64,000 nt of DNA from Scedosporium boydii (GCA_002221725.1 NJFT01000006.1:186001-250000); one strand, 5' to 3'. Shown: positions 21,939 to 34,051, counted from the stretch's first letter. The notes: generated by a model not told the origin, from the sequence alone. Made by a program: numbers and translations.

Positions 21939-23532
21939 TTATATGATTCCGATTAGCCAGGGCATGATGGCACTGGGAAGATACAGTTAGCAGATTGTTT
22001 CATGCTTCTAGGTTAAACGAAGTGAACAGCCAAGAAAAAGAGGATAGGAAGGGGAAGAAAAAGGGAAGTTGGGGGGACAGAGGAAAAAAGAAAAAAATAA
22101 AAAGTAAAAAAATAAAAAAAAAAGGCTTCTTACCCCATAGCGACGGCGGCAGAAATGCCCACAAGAGCGCGTTGCCTGACACGTCCTTTTTGAAGCTCAA
22201 TCTCCGTCTTCACCTTCTTCGCGGCGCGCTGCTCGTCGGAATCCTCCTCCTGCTCCTCACCGCGCTCCTTTTCGTTCGGTTCATCAGAAGTAGAGATATC
22301 CTGTGCCTTGCGCTTGCCCTTCTTCGACTCAACCTCTCCATTTATCGCCGGAGCTTCCGCGGAGACCTCGTCCGATGGGGATTCGACGCTCGATGGGGAG
22401 GTGGTTTCCGCCGCTTCCTCGACCATTTTCTTAGCTTCCGCCAACATCTTCAGAGTCTCTTCCTTGGACGGGGGCTCGCCAGCACTCAGGAGATGGATCT
22501 TTTCCGAATCGGCCGCCTTCTTCTTCTTCTTGGACTTCTCAGAAGGCTTCTTCTGACTGGTCTCCTCATCTTGCTCCGCAGCGACTTCTTCTCCGTCCTC
22601 GCCGGCAGTAGCTTTCGAGGGCTCCTCTTCGACAGATTGCAGGATAACCAAGGATTCTGCCTTGGCCTCGGCCTCCTTCGACGCACGCGCGCTGGCTTCC
22701 TCAACTTCTACAGACTGGCTGCGGCTCCTGGTTCGCGGCGGATCGAACGATTCGGAGGACTTTACCCTTGTCGAGCGTTTGCGAGGAGAGGCAGTGACCT
22801 TCTTGGGCAGTTTTGAAGGGCTAGCAGAGCGGCGACCGCGAGATCGAGCGAGGGACGTCGGGGTGGGAGGCGCGAGGTTGGGTGTAACGGTCGAAGCGAT
22901 GCTGGGCGCGTGCTTGGAGATGTCAAACTTGGGAGGCGCCGTGATGTTCCTGGGAGGGCTGGCCGAGGAGCTGCTGCTGCTCGAAACCGCGATCTTGGCG
23001 GGATCAAGAAGGGCTCGAATCCAGGTCGTGATCTGATACTCTTCGGCGAGGATCAGAGCCTGCTCGGGAGGCACCCAGATGTTGCCAGCAGTCTCTTCAC
23101 GACTCGTGGTGGGTAGAGTCTTGATATACTGGCGCTCCCTCTCCTCCTCCTCCGCCTCGGCGTAGGGGAACGTCGCTTTGAACATGCCAGTCGCAGATAC
23201 GTATCCGTCGTGGCTGCGGCGCATTAGGAAGTAGCTGTTGGGGCTGGACTTGAAAATGCCCGAGACGATGCCCTTGGGCATTGGGGCGCGAAGGTGAGCA
23301 TAGTCAAATGCGCCGAGGGTCGTGGTCTGTTCGCTCGCACCAGGGCCGACCATCTTAGGAGTCAGCTGGGTCTGGCCGAGTCGGCGACGCGCGACGAGAT
23401 CGGTGTCTACAATGGCGTGAGTTACGGACGCGAAAAAATCGACGACGCAGGGTGAGGCATACATTCGGGGATACTCTCGATTAATAGCGGATTAATCTTC
23501 GTGGGAAGACTCCTCTTGTCGGTGGGCGTCAT
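21939..23532 (-). CDS. Bqt4-like inner nuclear membrane protein (KilA-N/APSES-type domain)
   Basis: Three exons: 23532-23463, 23406-22134, 21972-21939; 458 residues. Residues 60-162 form a KilA-N/APSES-like domain (YDYAHLRAPMPKGIVSG is seen as FDYAHLRAPMPKGIVSG; FLMRRSHDGYVSATGMFKAT; WVPPEQALILAEEYQI). A long acidic and basic disordered middle follows. The short last exon completes a C-terminal hydrophobic anchor, RALVGISAAVAMG joined to AIMPWLIGII. This domain plus tail anchor is the layout of fission-yeast Bqt4, which sits in the inner nuclear membrane and tethers telomeres through Rap1. Without the 34-base last exon the anchor would be lost. The orthology is by layout and motif; a role at telomeres here is inferred. 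Confidence 0.8.
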
Positions 23533-24320
23533 TGTGATCTGAAGGCGCTGCGACAAACGCGACTTCTGGGTGTCCCGTTGTGTGAAGGTAAGGAATTGAT
23601 GACACTTAGTGGGTTTGAACGAACCAGAGGCAAGGTCGGTCGCGACGAGGGCGATAAATCGACTACTTGTCCGTCCCGATCACACAAACAACGTAAGTTT
23701 TGAGTTGTAAATCAGACCTGGAAGAAGCGCAAACTAAGCCTGGTTAGAACTCTGTTCAAAAATTGGGCGCCGTGCCACGCTGTAATGCTGGGTAGAGGAG
23801 GTGGAGAGGGATCCAGGTGAAGCGAGAGAAAAAAAAGCTTGACAGCTGGCGCATTCGGTTGCTGGATCAGAACGCGAACATTGAACTTACCAAGGTACTT
23901 GGGCAATTAGTGACATACAAATTCCATTACAGAAGGAATGTGTATATCGAATAAAATAGACAATAAGAAGCGCAAGAAGGAGTAATGCCGCAGAAAAAAA
24001 GAACAACCTGTAAAATGATGATGGAGGGCAAGGGAGGGATTGGCCGAGTGTGTTGGAGAAACTGGACGAGGCAGAGGCAAGTGGAGGGTGAAATTGGGTG
24101 GTGACTGAAAACGACGCGCAGGGTGCCGAGCAACTTTTCCCCCAATCGACCTTGCCGTTCGTGGGATGGGTGTGTATTCTGGGTTGGGACTCTGGGGGGC
24201 AAGGGGGGGGAAGGGACGGAACAATTGAAGACGGGTCAGAGACAGAAGACGCAAGGATAAGAGGAGCAGAGCGCGATTGATGATGGATGGGGGACGGCGT
24301 CAGGGGCAAGGAACTACTCC

Positions 24321-24338
24321 GTACGAGGTACGAAGTAC
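24321..24338. repeat. Overlapping GTACNNNGTAC motifs
   Basis: GTACGAGGTAC and GTACGAAGTAC overlap by one GTAC, giving three GTAC units at a period of 7. A TACTCCGTAC precedes and overlaps them (24315-24324). Confidence 0.7.
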
Positions 24339-24758
24339 AATACACTACGACCTCGCCGGAGGCTGGAGAGAAGTGGTGGTCTATGCGCTGGCAGCAAATC
24401 TGGCAGTTGGAGGTTAAGAAGATACAATACATTGGCCGGAAAGAAATGGAATAGCTTTCGTATCCAGCTAACTCTTGGCGTAATTCCTGACGGTCCATGG
24501 AGCCGACGATTGGAGTGGACAGGCTGAGCAGGACACACGCTCTGATTCGGCGGTTGAGCACTACTTCGTTACATTGGTTTGTCCGAGTTAGGGAAGTGTC
24601 ACGGTGCATAACTACAATTGTACAAAGTACGTACATGAACCTACAGTATTTGTAATGATAAGCACGGTGATACATATCCACATCAATCTTCCCCAGCCCA
24701 ACCAAGCCCTTCTCCCATTTCAGCACAGTACTTCGAATGTTCAGTAATACCGCAGTAT

Positions 24759-24769
24759 GTACGAAGTAC
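24759..24769. repeat. GTACGAAGTAC motif
   Basis: Exact copy of the recurring 11-base motif, in the Bqt4/RhoGDI divergent spacer. Confidence 0.7.
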
Positions 24770-24892
24770 ATTGATCGATTGATTATCCTTCACGCACTAG
24801 TGCACTTCATAATGTCGTTTGATCAAATGACTTGGTACCTCGTTCATTTACGAGAGTCGATGGGGCTAACCCAATCTGGAACCGTGCGTTTA

Positions 24893-24903
24893 GTACAAAG
24901 TAC
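24893..24903. repeat. GTACAAAGTAC motif variant
   Basis: One-base variant of the recurring 11-base motif, within the same spacer. Confidence 0.6.
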
Positions 24904-25651
24904 TATTGCACATTGTGATGATGATTTCTACTCATAGACTCCCTCATTATGGAGGAATTCCACGAACACAGCATTGGTCATCGGCAGCCATGGGTAGGGG
25001 TCTCATCCACAAGGTTAATCCTGGGCGGACCATGCTCCAAGGAGAGGGCTGCTTCGCCTGGCGAGCTGAGCCCGGTTGCCTGTCTCATCTAGCACTGACG
25101 TATCGTATGTACAAAGTATGAGGTTGCGCTTCAAGGTCAAGTTCGTTGGGCATACTGCTTGGGAATCAACGTTGGATTATTAAGGACAGACAGATATTAT
25201 TGATGTTTAGCGAGCAGCAGTTTGCGGTTGATCAGTTCTTTGTTGTTCGGTCCGCTCAGTGTACTGTACAACCTTGGTTATGCTCTCTATGAGTCGTGTC
25301 TTCGATGTTAAGCTGTCTGTTAAAGATGAAACAAGCAGTTGGGTCCTAAGAAATGGCGTTCTGTCTTGTTTGCCTTCCGGACAAGCTCTCCCGCCCACCC
25401 ACACAGCTCAAGCTGAGTGCTAGCCGCCCCGGTCCCGCCCCGTCCGAAACGGTTGTATACATTCTTGGATGATGATTTGGAGTCTCAGGGGGTGTGCTAG
25501 GCCAATTGATGTCGTTTTGCTTTCTAATGTTATTATGCATTGTTTTCTTCCAGGACCTAAATACCTAAATAGTATTGCAGCATTGCCCCTTCCCCGCCTT
25601 CGCTGGCGGTGTGCAAGTAGAACCCAATTGAATCAGCTGTCCATGTCGCTG

Positions 25652-25678
25652 GGTGGTCCTGGTGGTCCTGGTGGCCCT
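25652..25678. repeat. 9-base tandem repeat, three copies
   Basis: GGTGGTCCT repeats three times, the last copy with one change (GGTGGCCCT), about 250 bases before the RhoGDI start codon. Confidence 0.7.
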
Positions 25679-25929
25679 GGCGACTCGTAACCCCTCCAAA
25701 CCTTAGGATGCTCCTGAGCGTCCGTCCCCCTCCTTAAACACCCATCATGAGCTAGTACCCCTCCTACCTGATTCCAGCCTCTGCTCCTGTCTGTTTCCTC
25801 TATCGATCTCTCAGCAATTCTTAGTTGGACAATATTCTTGTTCAGCAATCGGCCCTTGAGATATACTCCCTATCTATTACATCTCTTCGAACATCCTTAG
25901 AAGGGAAATCATAGACCATCACCACCGAC

Positions 25930-26870
25930 ATGGCTTCCCACGAAGACGACACCATGCCCGAGGAGACTCAGGGTTACAAGTTGACCCAGCCCAAGCAGAG
26001 TCTCGCCGACTACCAAAACATGGGTAAGTTCCGAGTTCGTTGACTCTGATGAATTCGTTCTCGCCTTGCCCATAGTGATGATTTGCAATTGTTCCCCTCT
26101 CGTCATCGCTCTGGGTGCGAGTGGAGGTGTCCTCGCCTGAAGACAGCCGTGATGACGCATCCACCCACTTCAGGATCCGAAGACCCCTGGTGCCCATTTT
26201 GCTAACCCTCCGGCAGATGCCAACGACGAATCCCTCCAAAAATACAAGGAATCTCTCGGTCTCGGTGGCGGCAAGGACCTCTCCGATCCCAACGATCCTC
26301 GAGTATGCATCATCCTCGCCCTGACCATGGAGAGCCCCGGCCGCGATCCCGTCCGAATCGATCTGTCCCAGCCCGGCAGCGAGCTCGCCCTCAAAGATAA
26401 GCCTTTCAAGATCAAGGAGGGTTCCAAGTTCACCATGGTCGCCACTTTCAAGGTCCAGCACGAGATTCTCAGCGGTCTCCACTACGTCCAGATCGTAAAG
26501 CGTAAGGGTATCAGGGTTAGCAAGGATTCCGAGATGATTGTAGGTTTTTTTCCTTCTTTATTGATGTCGTCAGGACGTTGTGCTGCGGCTCAGTGCGCTG
26601 ACATTCTCTCCAGGGAAGCTACGCGCCCAACACCGATAAGGTGCCTCTATACGAGAAGAGATGTAAGTATTTCTAAAAGGGATCCTGGATGTAAAGAGAA
26701 AAGATGCGGTTCACTAACCATGTATGTACTCTCTTGCAGTTACCGAGGAAGACGCTCCTAGCGGAATGCTTGCCCGTGGCCACTACAATGCCGTCTCGAC
26801 CTTCGTTGACGACGACAAGAAGAAGCATCTGGAGTTTGAGTGGAGTTTTGACATTTCCAAGGACTGGTAG
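25930..26870 (+). CDS. rdi1: Rho GDP-dissociation inhibitor
   Basis: Four exons: 25930-26023, 26217-26539, 26614-26662, 26740-26870; introns 193, 74 and 77 bases; 198 residues, the usual RhoGDI length. The N-terminal arm (YKLTQPKQSLADYQNMDAND, then ESLQKYKESLGLG) is followed by the immunoglobulin-like domain that holds the prenyl group: FKIKEGSKFTMVATFKVQHE, ILSGLHYVQIVKRKGI, EMIGSYAPNTDKVPLYEKRF, EEDAPSGMLARGHYNA, and the C-terminal EFEWSFDISKDW. RhoGDI extracts GDP-bound Rho, Cdc42 and Rac from membranes and keeps them soluble. The same window also encodes a RhoGEF about 20 kb away. Confidence 0.97.
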
Positions 26871-27249
26871 TCGGGTGCTCCGGTTCAGTTTCTTTCCTTT
26901 CTTTTACTTTTCAATATACCAGAGAAGCACACCCTTGGATTTTCAAGTGGGCCGGGCAAAGCGGTGTAGATATACCAGAGATGCCGAAAACATAAAAAGC
27001 AAAGTGTGGAGGTCGATGGGGAGGTTACTCGCCTCGCCATTTTTTTTACGATTACGAAAGTCTTTCAAACCGAAACAATACATTTGGCCAAGGGACCGCG
27101 TTCCATGCCAACGATCACCAGTTCACGTTGTGGAAATCTTGGCCATAGTCTCGCATGAAATTGTATTCTATGGAGAGTTTCCTTATTAAGGACGTTGAAT
27201 ATATCATAAACTTATACATTATCCAGATCCCGGTCTATCGGCGTGCCAG
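26871..27249. other. Convergent spacer between RhoGDI and ppg1
   Basis: 379 bases holding both 3' ends. A T run at about 27042 lies on the plus side. No gene is seen. Confidence 0.5.
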
Positions 27250-28469
27250 CTAGAGGAAGTAATCGGGAAGTGCGCTTCCGTCTGCAGACTTGTCACCACC
27301 TAGGTACAAGTCTTTGTGTAGGTCGTTCTCGGGGGCTGCCGAGAATACGTTGAAGAATCTCTCTCCGGTATCGCTAACTTCGAGGACACTCGCCATATTA
27401 CCGCATCTGTAGCAGTAGTTGGGAGCGCTCCAGACCGTGCTTAGCTGGTCGTCATATAGCACCTGGTATCCCTCCTGGCAGAGCTGATGGGCGCGAAGGA
27501 TATGGGACATGTTGTTGACGGCCAGGAACTTCTTCACAACCTGGGCGCCAAAGGTATAACCCGCACCACGCGGGGAGAGTGAGAACTCGTCTCGATCTGG
27601 ATCGGGATCGGACCATACGAGGTCGGCCATGGGGCCCTCATGTGGGATTTCTCGGAAGCGGTCGATAATCTTGATTTGATCGATGGAGTGTATCGAGGGA
27701 GATAGACCTTCAAAGCCAGATTAAGATTAGCCCAGGTTCTCAGGACAATACACCTGGGGAACAAAGCACACAGGCTTGATTACCTCCATGAACACAGAAG
27801 ATCTGGTCGTTAATGACAACGCTCAACGTTAAAAAGTCAAACATATCCGTGAAGTAGTGCCAAACGTTGGCATTGCCATATTTCCGGGAGCATTCAGTAT
27901 AAAAGCCGTAGGACTGCGTTACGCCTCGAGACTCGTGGTTTCCTCGAATCAAATGCACGCGAGTCGGGTATCGAAGCTTCAAACAGACAAGGAGAGATAT
28001 CGTTTCAACGCTAAACATGCCGCGATCCACATAATCACCTGCGGAAGGAAAGGACAACCATGTAGTTAGTGATCAAATCCAGACGGCAAGCGAGCTTTCA
28101 ATGCGCTGCAGAGGTTTCACGGCAGGTATCTACTCACCTAAAAAGAGGTAGTTTGTGTCAGGGCAGTAACCTCCGATTCTGAAGATTTCTATGAGATCAT
28201 AGAACTGTCCGTGGATGTCGCCAACAACAGTGATCGGGGCCTGGACGTGGATGACGTTGCTTTCCCGCATCAAAAGCTCCTTCGTTTTCGCGCATATCGC
28301 CTCGATAACGGACTCGGCGAGAAGCTCTTTCTTGTAGAGACGGGCGATACATTCGTCCAGGTCGACCGATGCTATTGCGCAAAAATATCATCAAGCGTTA
28401 GCTCATGGTCGAGGAGACCCGTGGAACGAATGGCACAGCACGCGCGAACTAACCTGGTAGGCTGGGCAT
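27250..28469 (-). CDS. ppg1: PP2A-like serine/threonine phosphatase Ppg1, catalytic subunit
   Basis: Four exons: 28469-28454, 28371-28138, 28038-27784, 27707-27250; introns 82, 99 and 76 bases; 320 residues. The metal-binding signatures are intact: [21 protein letters not shown] (split across a splice), [20 protein letters not shown], and [13 protein letters not shown]. The run [20 protein letters not shown] and [10 protein letters not shown] are closer to Ppg1 than to Sit4 or Pph3. The C-terminus is DYFL, the tail that is methyl-esterified in PP2A. In Neurospora and relatives PPG-1 is the phosphatase of the STRIPAK complex, which controls hyphal fusion and development. The 16-base first exon (MPSLP plus one base) is set by the splice frame. 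Confidence 0.94.
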
Positions 28470-31400
28470 TTTCGTGACGTCGGGTTGAATATAATTTAGT
28501 CGCTATTTTGGAAATGCTCGGGACAAACAAAAGGGCGCGTGCGAGCCCGGTCGCCTCTGCGGCAGGTAGCTACGACGCTCAATCCTGCCTTCTCCGACTT
28601 CCACTGGGGGCAAAGTCGATGCTCAGAGTCGGTGGTGGTGGGTGAATTTTCACCAACATATTCGAGACTTATGGTCGCATCGGATTTCGCAGCTAGAAAG
28701 GATACTCGGCGTTCTCGGGACGGAGTGGGAGATGTGACGAAGCCGTTGGGGGGTTGCCGGTCGCAGTATTGATTTCTTGTGAGCGAAGGAGTTGGAGAAA
28801 ACGTGTGGCCCCTCGTTGTCGATATCAGTGCTCCGTGTGCCTATGTAGCCTCTGCTAGTTTAGCACGCAAACGGTCGCTGGTCACTCAAGCTTCTTCCCC
28901 TACAGAAGAGCAGCGAAGCTAGGCGCCGAAGGGTCTTGGAATTGATTACGACCATTTGATGTGACTCTGGGACATTGGACCGACCAACAGCTGCCTCTAA
29001 TGAGCAGCACATCGAATAATTACTTCGTCCACTCGTAACACTACTTCAAGCTGAAGGAATTGATTGACATGAGATGGCCTTGCAAAGTACGAAGTACGTT
29101 TGGCCCCTAATACAAGAGGAAGTACACATACAAATACAGCCCCCGCCGTCTGGTTGCCGCTTAGGGTGGATGGACAGCACAATGGCATTGAGCTTGAGGC
29201 TTGACAATTCACACGGTATCTTTGTATATCTAGTGGACAGGAGGACTTGATTTCCACCGAGGATACAATTTGATTGTATTTCGTACTCACTCAGTACTCA
29301 TTATTCCATGAATTAATTTTTGCCGCTGACATAAAAGAGCTCGAGGTTCCAGACCCAACAGTTCACCTTGCAACCTGCCCTCCCAACCTCAAACTTCACC
29401 TCGAACCACACACATTTCCTTGCTCTCTTCCCGGATGGTTCCCCGTTTCTTTCTCTCCCTTCCCCCCATTCTATCAAATGGTTATTCTCCAGTGATCTCT
29501 CGGTAATGCCGGATCACTTTTCTACGGGATATCCTTCTCCCCAACCTCTCTGAGAGTGCCTAGAAAAGGGTAACTTTCCAAAGGGGCACTGCTGCTCCTC
29601 GAGGCCTCGATAGACCCCGGACATTGTTTCCTTCAAGTTCCCCTCCTTCACACTCCTCTTGCCAACTTTTCCCCCAGATCCTGATCCCAATCCCAGGATG
29701 GCCTGGTTTCCGTGCTACCTTTGGTATTTCTATATCATTACCCTCTCAGCCTGATCCTAACGCCTCTCATCTGCAATTGAGGTTACTTTATTGAGCCTCA
29801 CATGGTTACTATCGCGGATATCCTGATGGCGAGTGTCTTCAGGTGGATGGGCATCGTCGGATCGTGCTGGGAGCGCTCGTCTTGCTCATATCTGTTGCCC
29901 TTTCCTTCCCTACCTTTCATCTATCGTCGAGTACTATGTGCTTGTCTTAGAATACAATATCAATATTATCCATCAATGAACACTGAGGAATCATCCTTCC
30001 ATTACGTTCACATACGCCCATGACTTAGGCATACGGATTTCTACATGTCCATTGAAGTGAGGCATGGAAGCTGTTTGAACAGTAGGCCTCGGCCTAACCT
30101 GCTGGAGACGCTGTAACCCCCTCCACTTCTAGTGCTGTGATGCTATGTCCATGTCTATATCTCCCGCAGCTTTACCGACCTTTCGAAAGGTTTCGCTCTC
30201 CAAGAGCTCTCCAGACACAGAAGACAGACTGTGCCATCACGCTCAGGTTTCCCTGATTCGTTTTTTGTCTGAGGGTTTGGAACGCTTACGGACGACCCGA
30301 TTTGCCGACTATTAGCCGAGTTTATGCCAGGAAACGCAGCACCTCACCTCCGATTTTTGGTCATCGCAAGATGGTTCATCCAAGGTTCACTTCCGATGGA
30401 GAGCGTCAAACAGTAAACATGGCTATCTCCGCGATATATATTACCTGCTGACCACTGCTTCGTTTTTCGAATCACCGCACGCTTTCTAAACTTTCTGGTG
30501 CATTCTTTCCTTCTCGTCTTCTCGAAACGGATGACCTTGAGGGCCGATCAATCGGGGTTCCTCTGCCGCGACCAGCGCGAGGGATTTCTCTGGAACTGAA
30601 TCTATACTTGGCCGGTTTGAGACGCTCGACAAAGTTTTATCCCCTTTCGATGGGGTCGTGTGTCTGGGATGTTTCTTTGGGAGCCTTGAAGTTGAAGCAG
30701 GCATAGTATTTGCGCATGTGTGGAGCCGATCCAGCTAAGTGTATCCCAAGATGTAAGTACAGCCCAGAAACTCATTGAGATGGAATGGGTACAATTATAT
30801 CGACCATCTCGATCCATTTATTTTTCCCGAATATGCGGTTATATGCATTCAATATTCTGGAATTTCTAAGATCTGACTGACCTCCAAGATAGCAGTTACA
30901 CAAGCCCTGGCCTGGATGTTTTAATATAGCTCGGCTCTGGCAAACTCCCTAGGTTATATGACTGGGAATGAGCACTTGGTTGTTTTCAGCTCAGCCCATG
31001 ATCCATCTCACATTGAGGCTGGTCTGGGCGAAGTGAGCCGTATTGTTCTGGGCTGTCAAATCATTTGTCTTTCCCACTGATCGCAAGTGAGAAGAGCACT
31101 TAGAAACTTAAAGGTTCGGACTTGTGCTCCTGCTTTGTTTAAAGACTGTGGCTCACCTTCCCTAATGGGCTTCTTCACTTCTTTTCTTCCTTTGTCACCA
31201 CCTGAGGAACAGCACTGACCACAACATACAGAAGCACAGAAACAAGTCTGCTCCTCACACATTATTCACAACTTCTTCCAAGAACTATTCAATTTAGACA
31301 TCTGGAACAGGACATTATCCACTCCACAACTTACTATTCCTAACCCCTTCGCTTTCATTTTGTCCTGTTCTTATTTCTCCTCCATCTACGAGGATACATC

Positions 31401-31488
31401 CTACGCTCCAGAAGGGTGTCTGCCTCTGGAAAACCACTTGTGGTGTTTACATCAATGCTATTACACCTCGCCTTATTTATTCCTTCCT
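28470..31488. promoter_or_regulatory. 3-kb divergent intergenic region
   Basis: This stretch lies between the starts of ppg1 (-) and the zinc-knuckle gene (+). Only short frames are present. Pyrimidine-rich, leader-like segments occur at about 29390-29560 and again just before the zinc-knuckle gene (about 31200-31490), so a long spliced leader or a separate non-coding transcript from the first is possible. One GTACGAAGTAC lies at 29087. Confidence 0.4.
29087..29097. repeat. GTACGAAGTAC motif
   Basis: Exact copy of the recurring 11-base motif, about 620 bases upstream of the ppg1 start. Confidence 0.7.
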
Positions 31489-33792
31489 ATGTCTAGCTCG
31501 GGTCCATCTAGACTGCCCAGTTGCAAAAACTGTGGCGCTGATGGGCACTGGACCATCGACTGCTATGAACCGACCCGGAAGATTCCTGCGTAAGTAGCGG
31601 GTGGAGCCTTCCTTACTCCGAGAATGTTACCCAGCAACATTTTTCTGACGTATCTAGCAGAGTCCGCAAAAGAAAGCTAGATGAAACTCCCCGGAATAGC
31701 GACAGGAACGGGTTCAAGAAAAATAAGGGAGCCATCATCAGCAAGTATGGCCCGCCACCTGCAGCGCCTTATGCCGGTCATCCAGCTTCCTACCCAGGAA
31801 CCCCGCCTCCCCCAGTGCCGTATGGGGCATATCACCCCCCTCCTCCTGGACCACCATATCCAAGCTATGGTGGTGCCAGTGGCGAGCACCCCCCAGTGGT
31901 TCAATCTCCCCACGGCCATTACAATCCTCATCCCCCGCATGGGCCTGTTCCTCCGCCTGGAGTTGTAATTCCGGGACCGCCATATGGTGGGCCAGCGTAC
32001 AGTCATTCATATGGGACTCCAGAGACGTATCCGGGACACCACCCAGGACCCACACCGCCGGGCCCTCCGGCATATGGCACACCTCCAGCCGGCCCCTATT
32101 TCCCACCTGGGCCGCCCCCACCGCAACCACATTACCCGAACCCACCTCCTCACGGCCATCACTATCCCCCGCCTCATCAGCCATATGCTTCATCACATCC
32201 GTACGCCCCGCAGCCACCACGGCCCTTACCTCAACCTCATCCTTCGCTGCCGACTCCTCCGCCACATCTGAGAGCTCGAAGCCCGCCGCATTTCCATCCT
32301 GGGCCCGTATCTGCTGCTCCACATGGCCCACCAGGACCAGGCGCCGAACCATATCCCCCGCCTTACGGTTGTCATCCTGGGCCCCAAGGGGGTCAGTATC
32401 ATCTGCAGCCCCCACCGCCTGTGCCTCATAGCTACCACGGCCCTGCTTTCCCTGGCTCGCCAAATCCGGACCCCGCCCTCCCTTTCGGCCCTGGATCAGG
32501 TATTCGGGTTCTGCCTCCAAGGCCTACAGAAGAAGTCACACCAACCCATCGGAAGGACAAAAACCGCAATTGGAAGAATCGAAAGTTCAAAGATGACAGG
32601 TCTAAACATGGCCAGTCTGCATCCAAGAATGATAAACACAAAAGTGCACACAAGAGAAGGGATGGGAAAGATACCATACCGGAGGACCCTTCAGCTAAAC
32701 CCGAAAAGAAGGCCAAGGGTGGACGTGTGACGCGAGAAACGAAGCCCGACATCGCGAAGGATGCCAGCAGAGACGACACTGACGCAGATTCGGCGTCCGT
32801 GGATAAGGCTGAGGAGGGTGAGATCTTGGATGAAGACGCGCAATTGGAGTGGGACGAGAAGATGATATTCCAAGATCACAAGGAAATCCATCTAGCGGAT
32901 GCTGTTGCTGGGCCGCTCCCATCTGAATACACTGAGGATATCCTGATACCGCCTGCTTGGGACGCCGAGTATTTGGTTTCGAAGTTTGTAAATCCTGATA
33001 ATCGGGGTGCCTACTGCAGCCCAGCATGGGGTACGCCGCTCTGGGATAAGTATAAGGATACTGCTCCTTTCAAGATCGCAACCCTTAGCGATGACGGCGC
33101 AGTGGATTCTGCTCCTCTACAGAGGCTCCTTGCGACTCGTCGCAGCAGCATAAATCCCGGGCCCAGGCGGGAACCTCGACAGCTGAGCAAAGAGCCCCTG
33201 GATGAGCATGGTGCCCTCGACACTGGCGGGAATTTTGCAGTCAGGGACGTCAGCATCAACGGATCTACCCCAACGCCTAGCGAATCAGGTTCTCCTGAAA
33301 GACGCTTTTCCAATACCCAGAAGGACCGCCGTCCGATTATCGATAGCTACCGACCAAACTACGGCAAATCAAGCGGGCCTAGCGCAGAGCGAAGGCGACA
33401 CGGGCAGAGCAGGTCGCCTTCTGCTGCTCGTCGGAATTCCTCTGACGACCAGACTGAGAGATTCCAAAAAGGTCTTGATGAGCGTGGCCGCGACCATCGC
33501 GAAAGTTCGGCAGAATCGGATCTCAACTCACTCGAAAACGAGCTACTTGGAATTTCTCCTAAGTCTTCTAGTGATGAAGAGAAGGAACGGGAGGAAGAAA
33601 TGGGAAAGAAGAAAGAGGACGACAAGAAGCGGCCCAGTGAAGACGCAATTCCCAAGATTAGGCGCCGTCGTGTCAAGGTCGATTCAGCATTCAGGTTAGT
33701 CCTGCACCGAACTCGTCTTGCTTGTTCGCTTGGAGATGTGCTTCCCGTTCCATTTGGTCTAATACTAACAATGGCATAGCCGACGATGGTGA
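31489..33792 (+). CDS. CCHC zinc-knuckle protein with proline-rich region
   Basis: Three exons: 31489-31589, 31661-33694, 33780-33792; 715 residues. The first exon carries one zinc knuckle, C12-x2-C15-x4-H20-x4-C25 (SCKNCGADGHWTIDCYEP). A KRK-rich stretch follows, then about 230 residues dominated by Pro, Tyr, Gly and His, then Lys/Arg/Asp/Ser-rich disordered sequence with RS-like pairs, and the short last exon supplies the ending SRRW. A conserved-looking patch is QDHKEIHLADAVAGPLP to GTPLWDKYKD. A single knuckle with low-complexity regions suggests an RNA-binding, possibly condensate-forming nuclear protein; the function is not established. Intron 1 ends in a tandem TAGCAG acceptor (exon 2 from 31658 or 31661), both in frame. 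Confidence 0.85.
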
Positions 33793-34027
33793 GCGGTACC
33801 GCTCTAGCAATCCTCACTGGCTGCGTGGATTGCAACAGTGATGCCCACTCTGGACTACGACGGCGGCACCTTTAGAGGGGCTTCTCCGTGCCTTTTAACC
33901 CTTCAGTCCGACATGATATAGTCGTGTACATTAAGATTTGTTTGCCATGTCATTGACTGGGCGTTTCGCCGGCGTGATTTCTCATTCTTGTCTTGTCATC
34001 GCGAGGGATGAGCTTTTGCATTTCGGA

Positions 34028-34051
34028 TGGCATTGGCATTGGCATTGGCAT
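34028..34051. repeat. (TGGCAT)4 tandem repeat
   Basis: Four exact 6-base units in the 3' flank of the zinc-knuckle gene. Confidence 0.85.

Larger units (their letters stand above)
23533..25929. promoter_or_regulatory. Divergent intergenic region, rich in GTAC motifs
   Basis: This 2.4-kb spacer lies between the starts of the Bqt4-like gene (-) and RhoGDI (+). It holds two exact GTACGAAGTAC sites, a GTACAAAGTAC, a TACTCCGTAC and other GTAC-spaced sites between 24315 and 25120, the densest cluster in the window. A pyrimidine-rich leader precedes RhoGDI. Long minus-strand frames here have no family resemblance and are left out. Confidence 0.5.

Noticed and set aside
23887..24771. 294-codon minus-strand frame between Bqt4 and RhoGDI
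   Set aside because: It has poor codon bias and no recognisable motif, and it runs through the GTAC-motif cluster and promoter.
31738..32520. 260-codon minus-strand frame
   Set aside because: It lies wholly opposite the proline-rich exon of the zinc-knuckle gene; a biased codon pattern keeps the opposite strand open.
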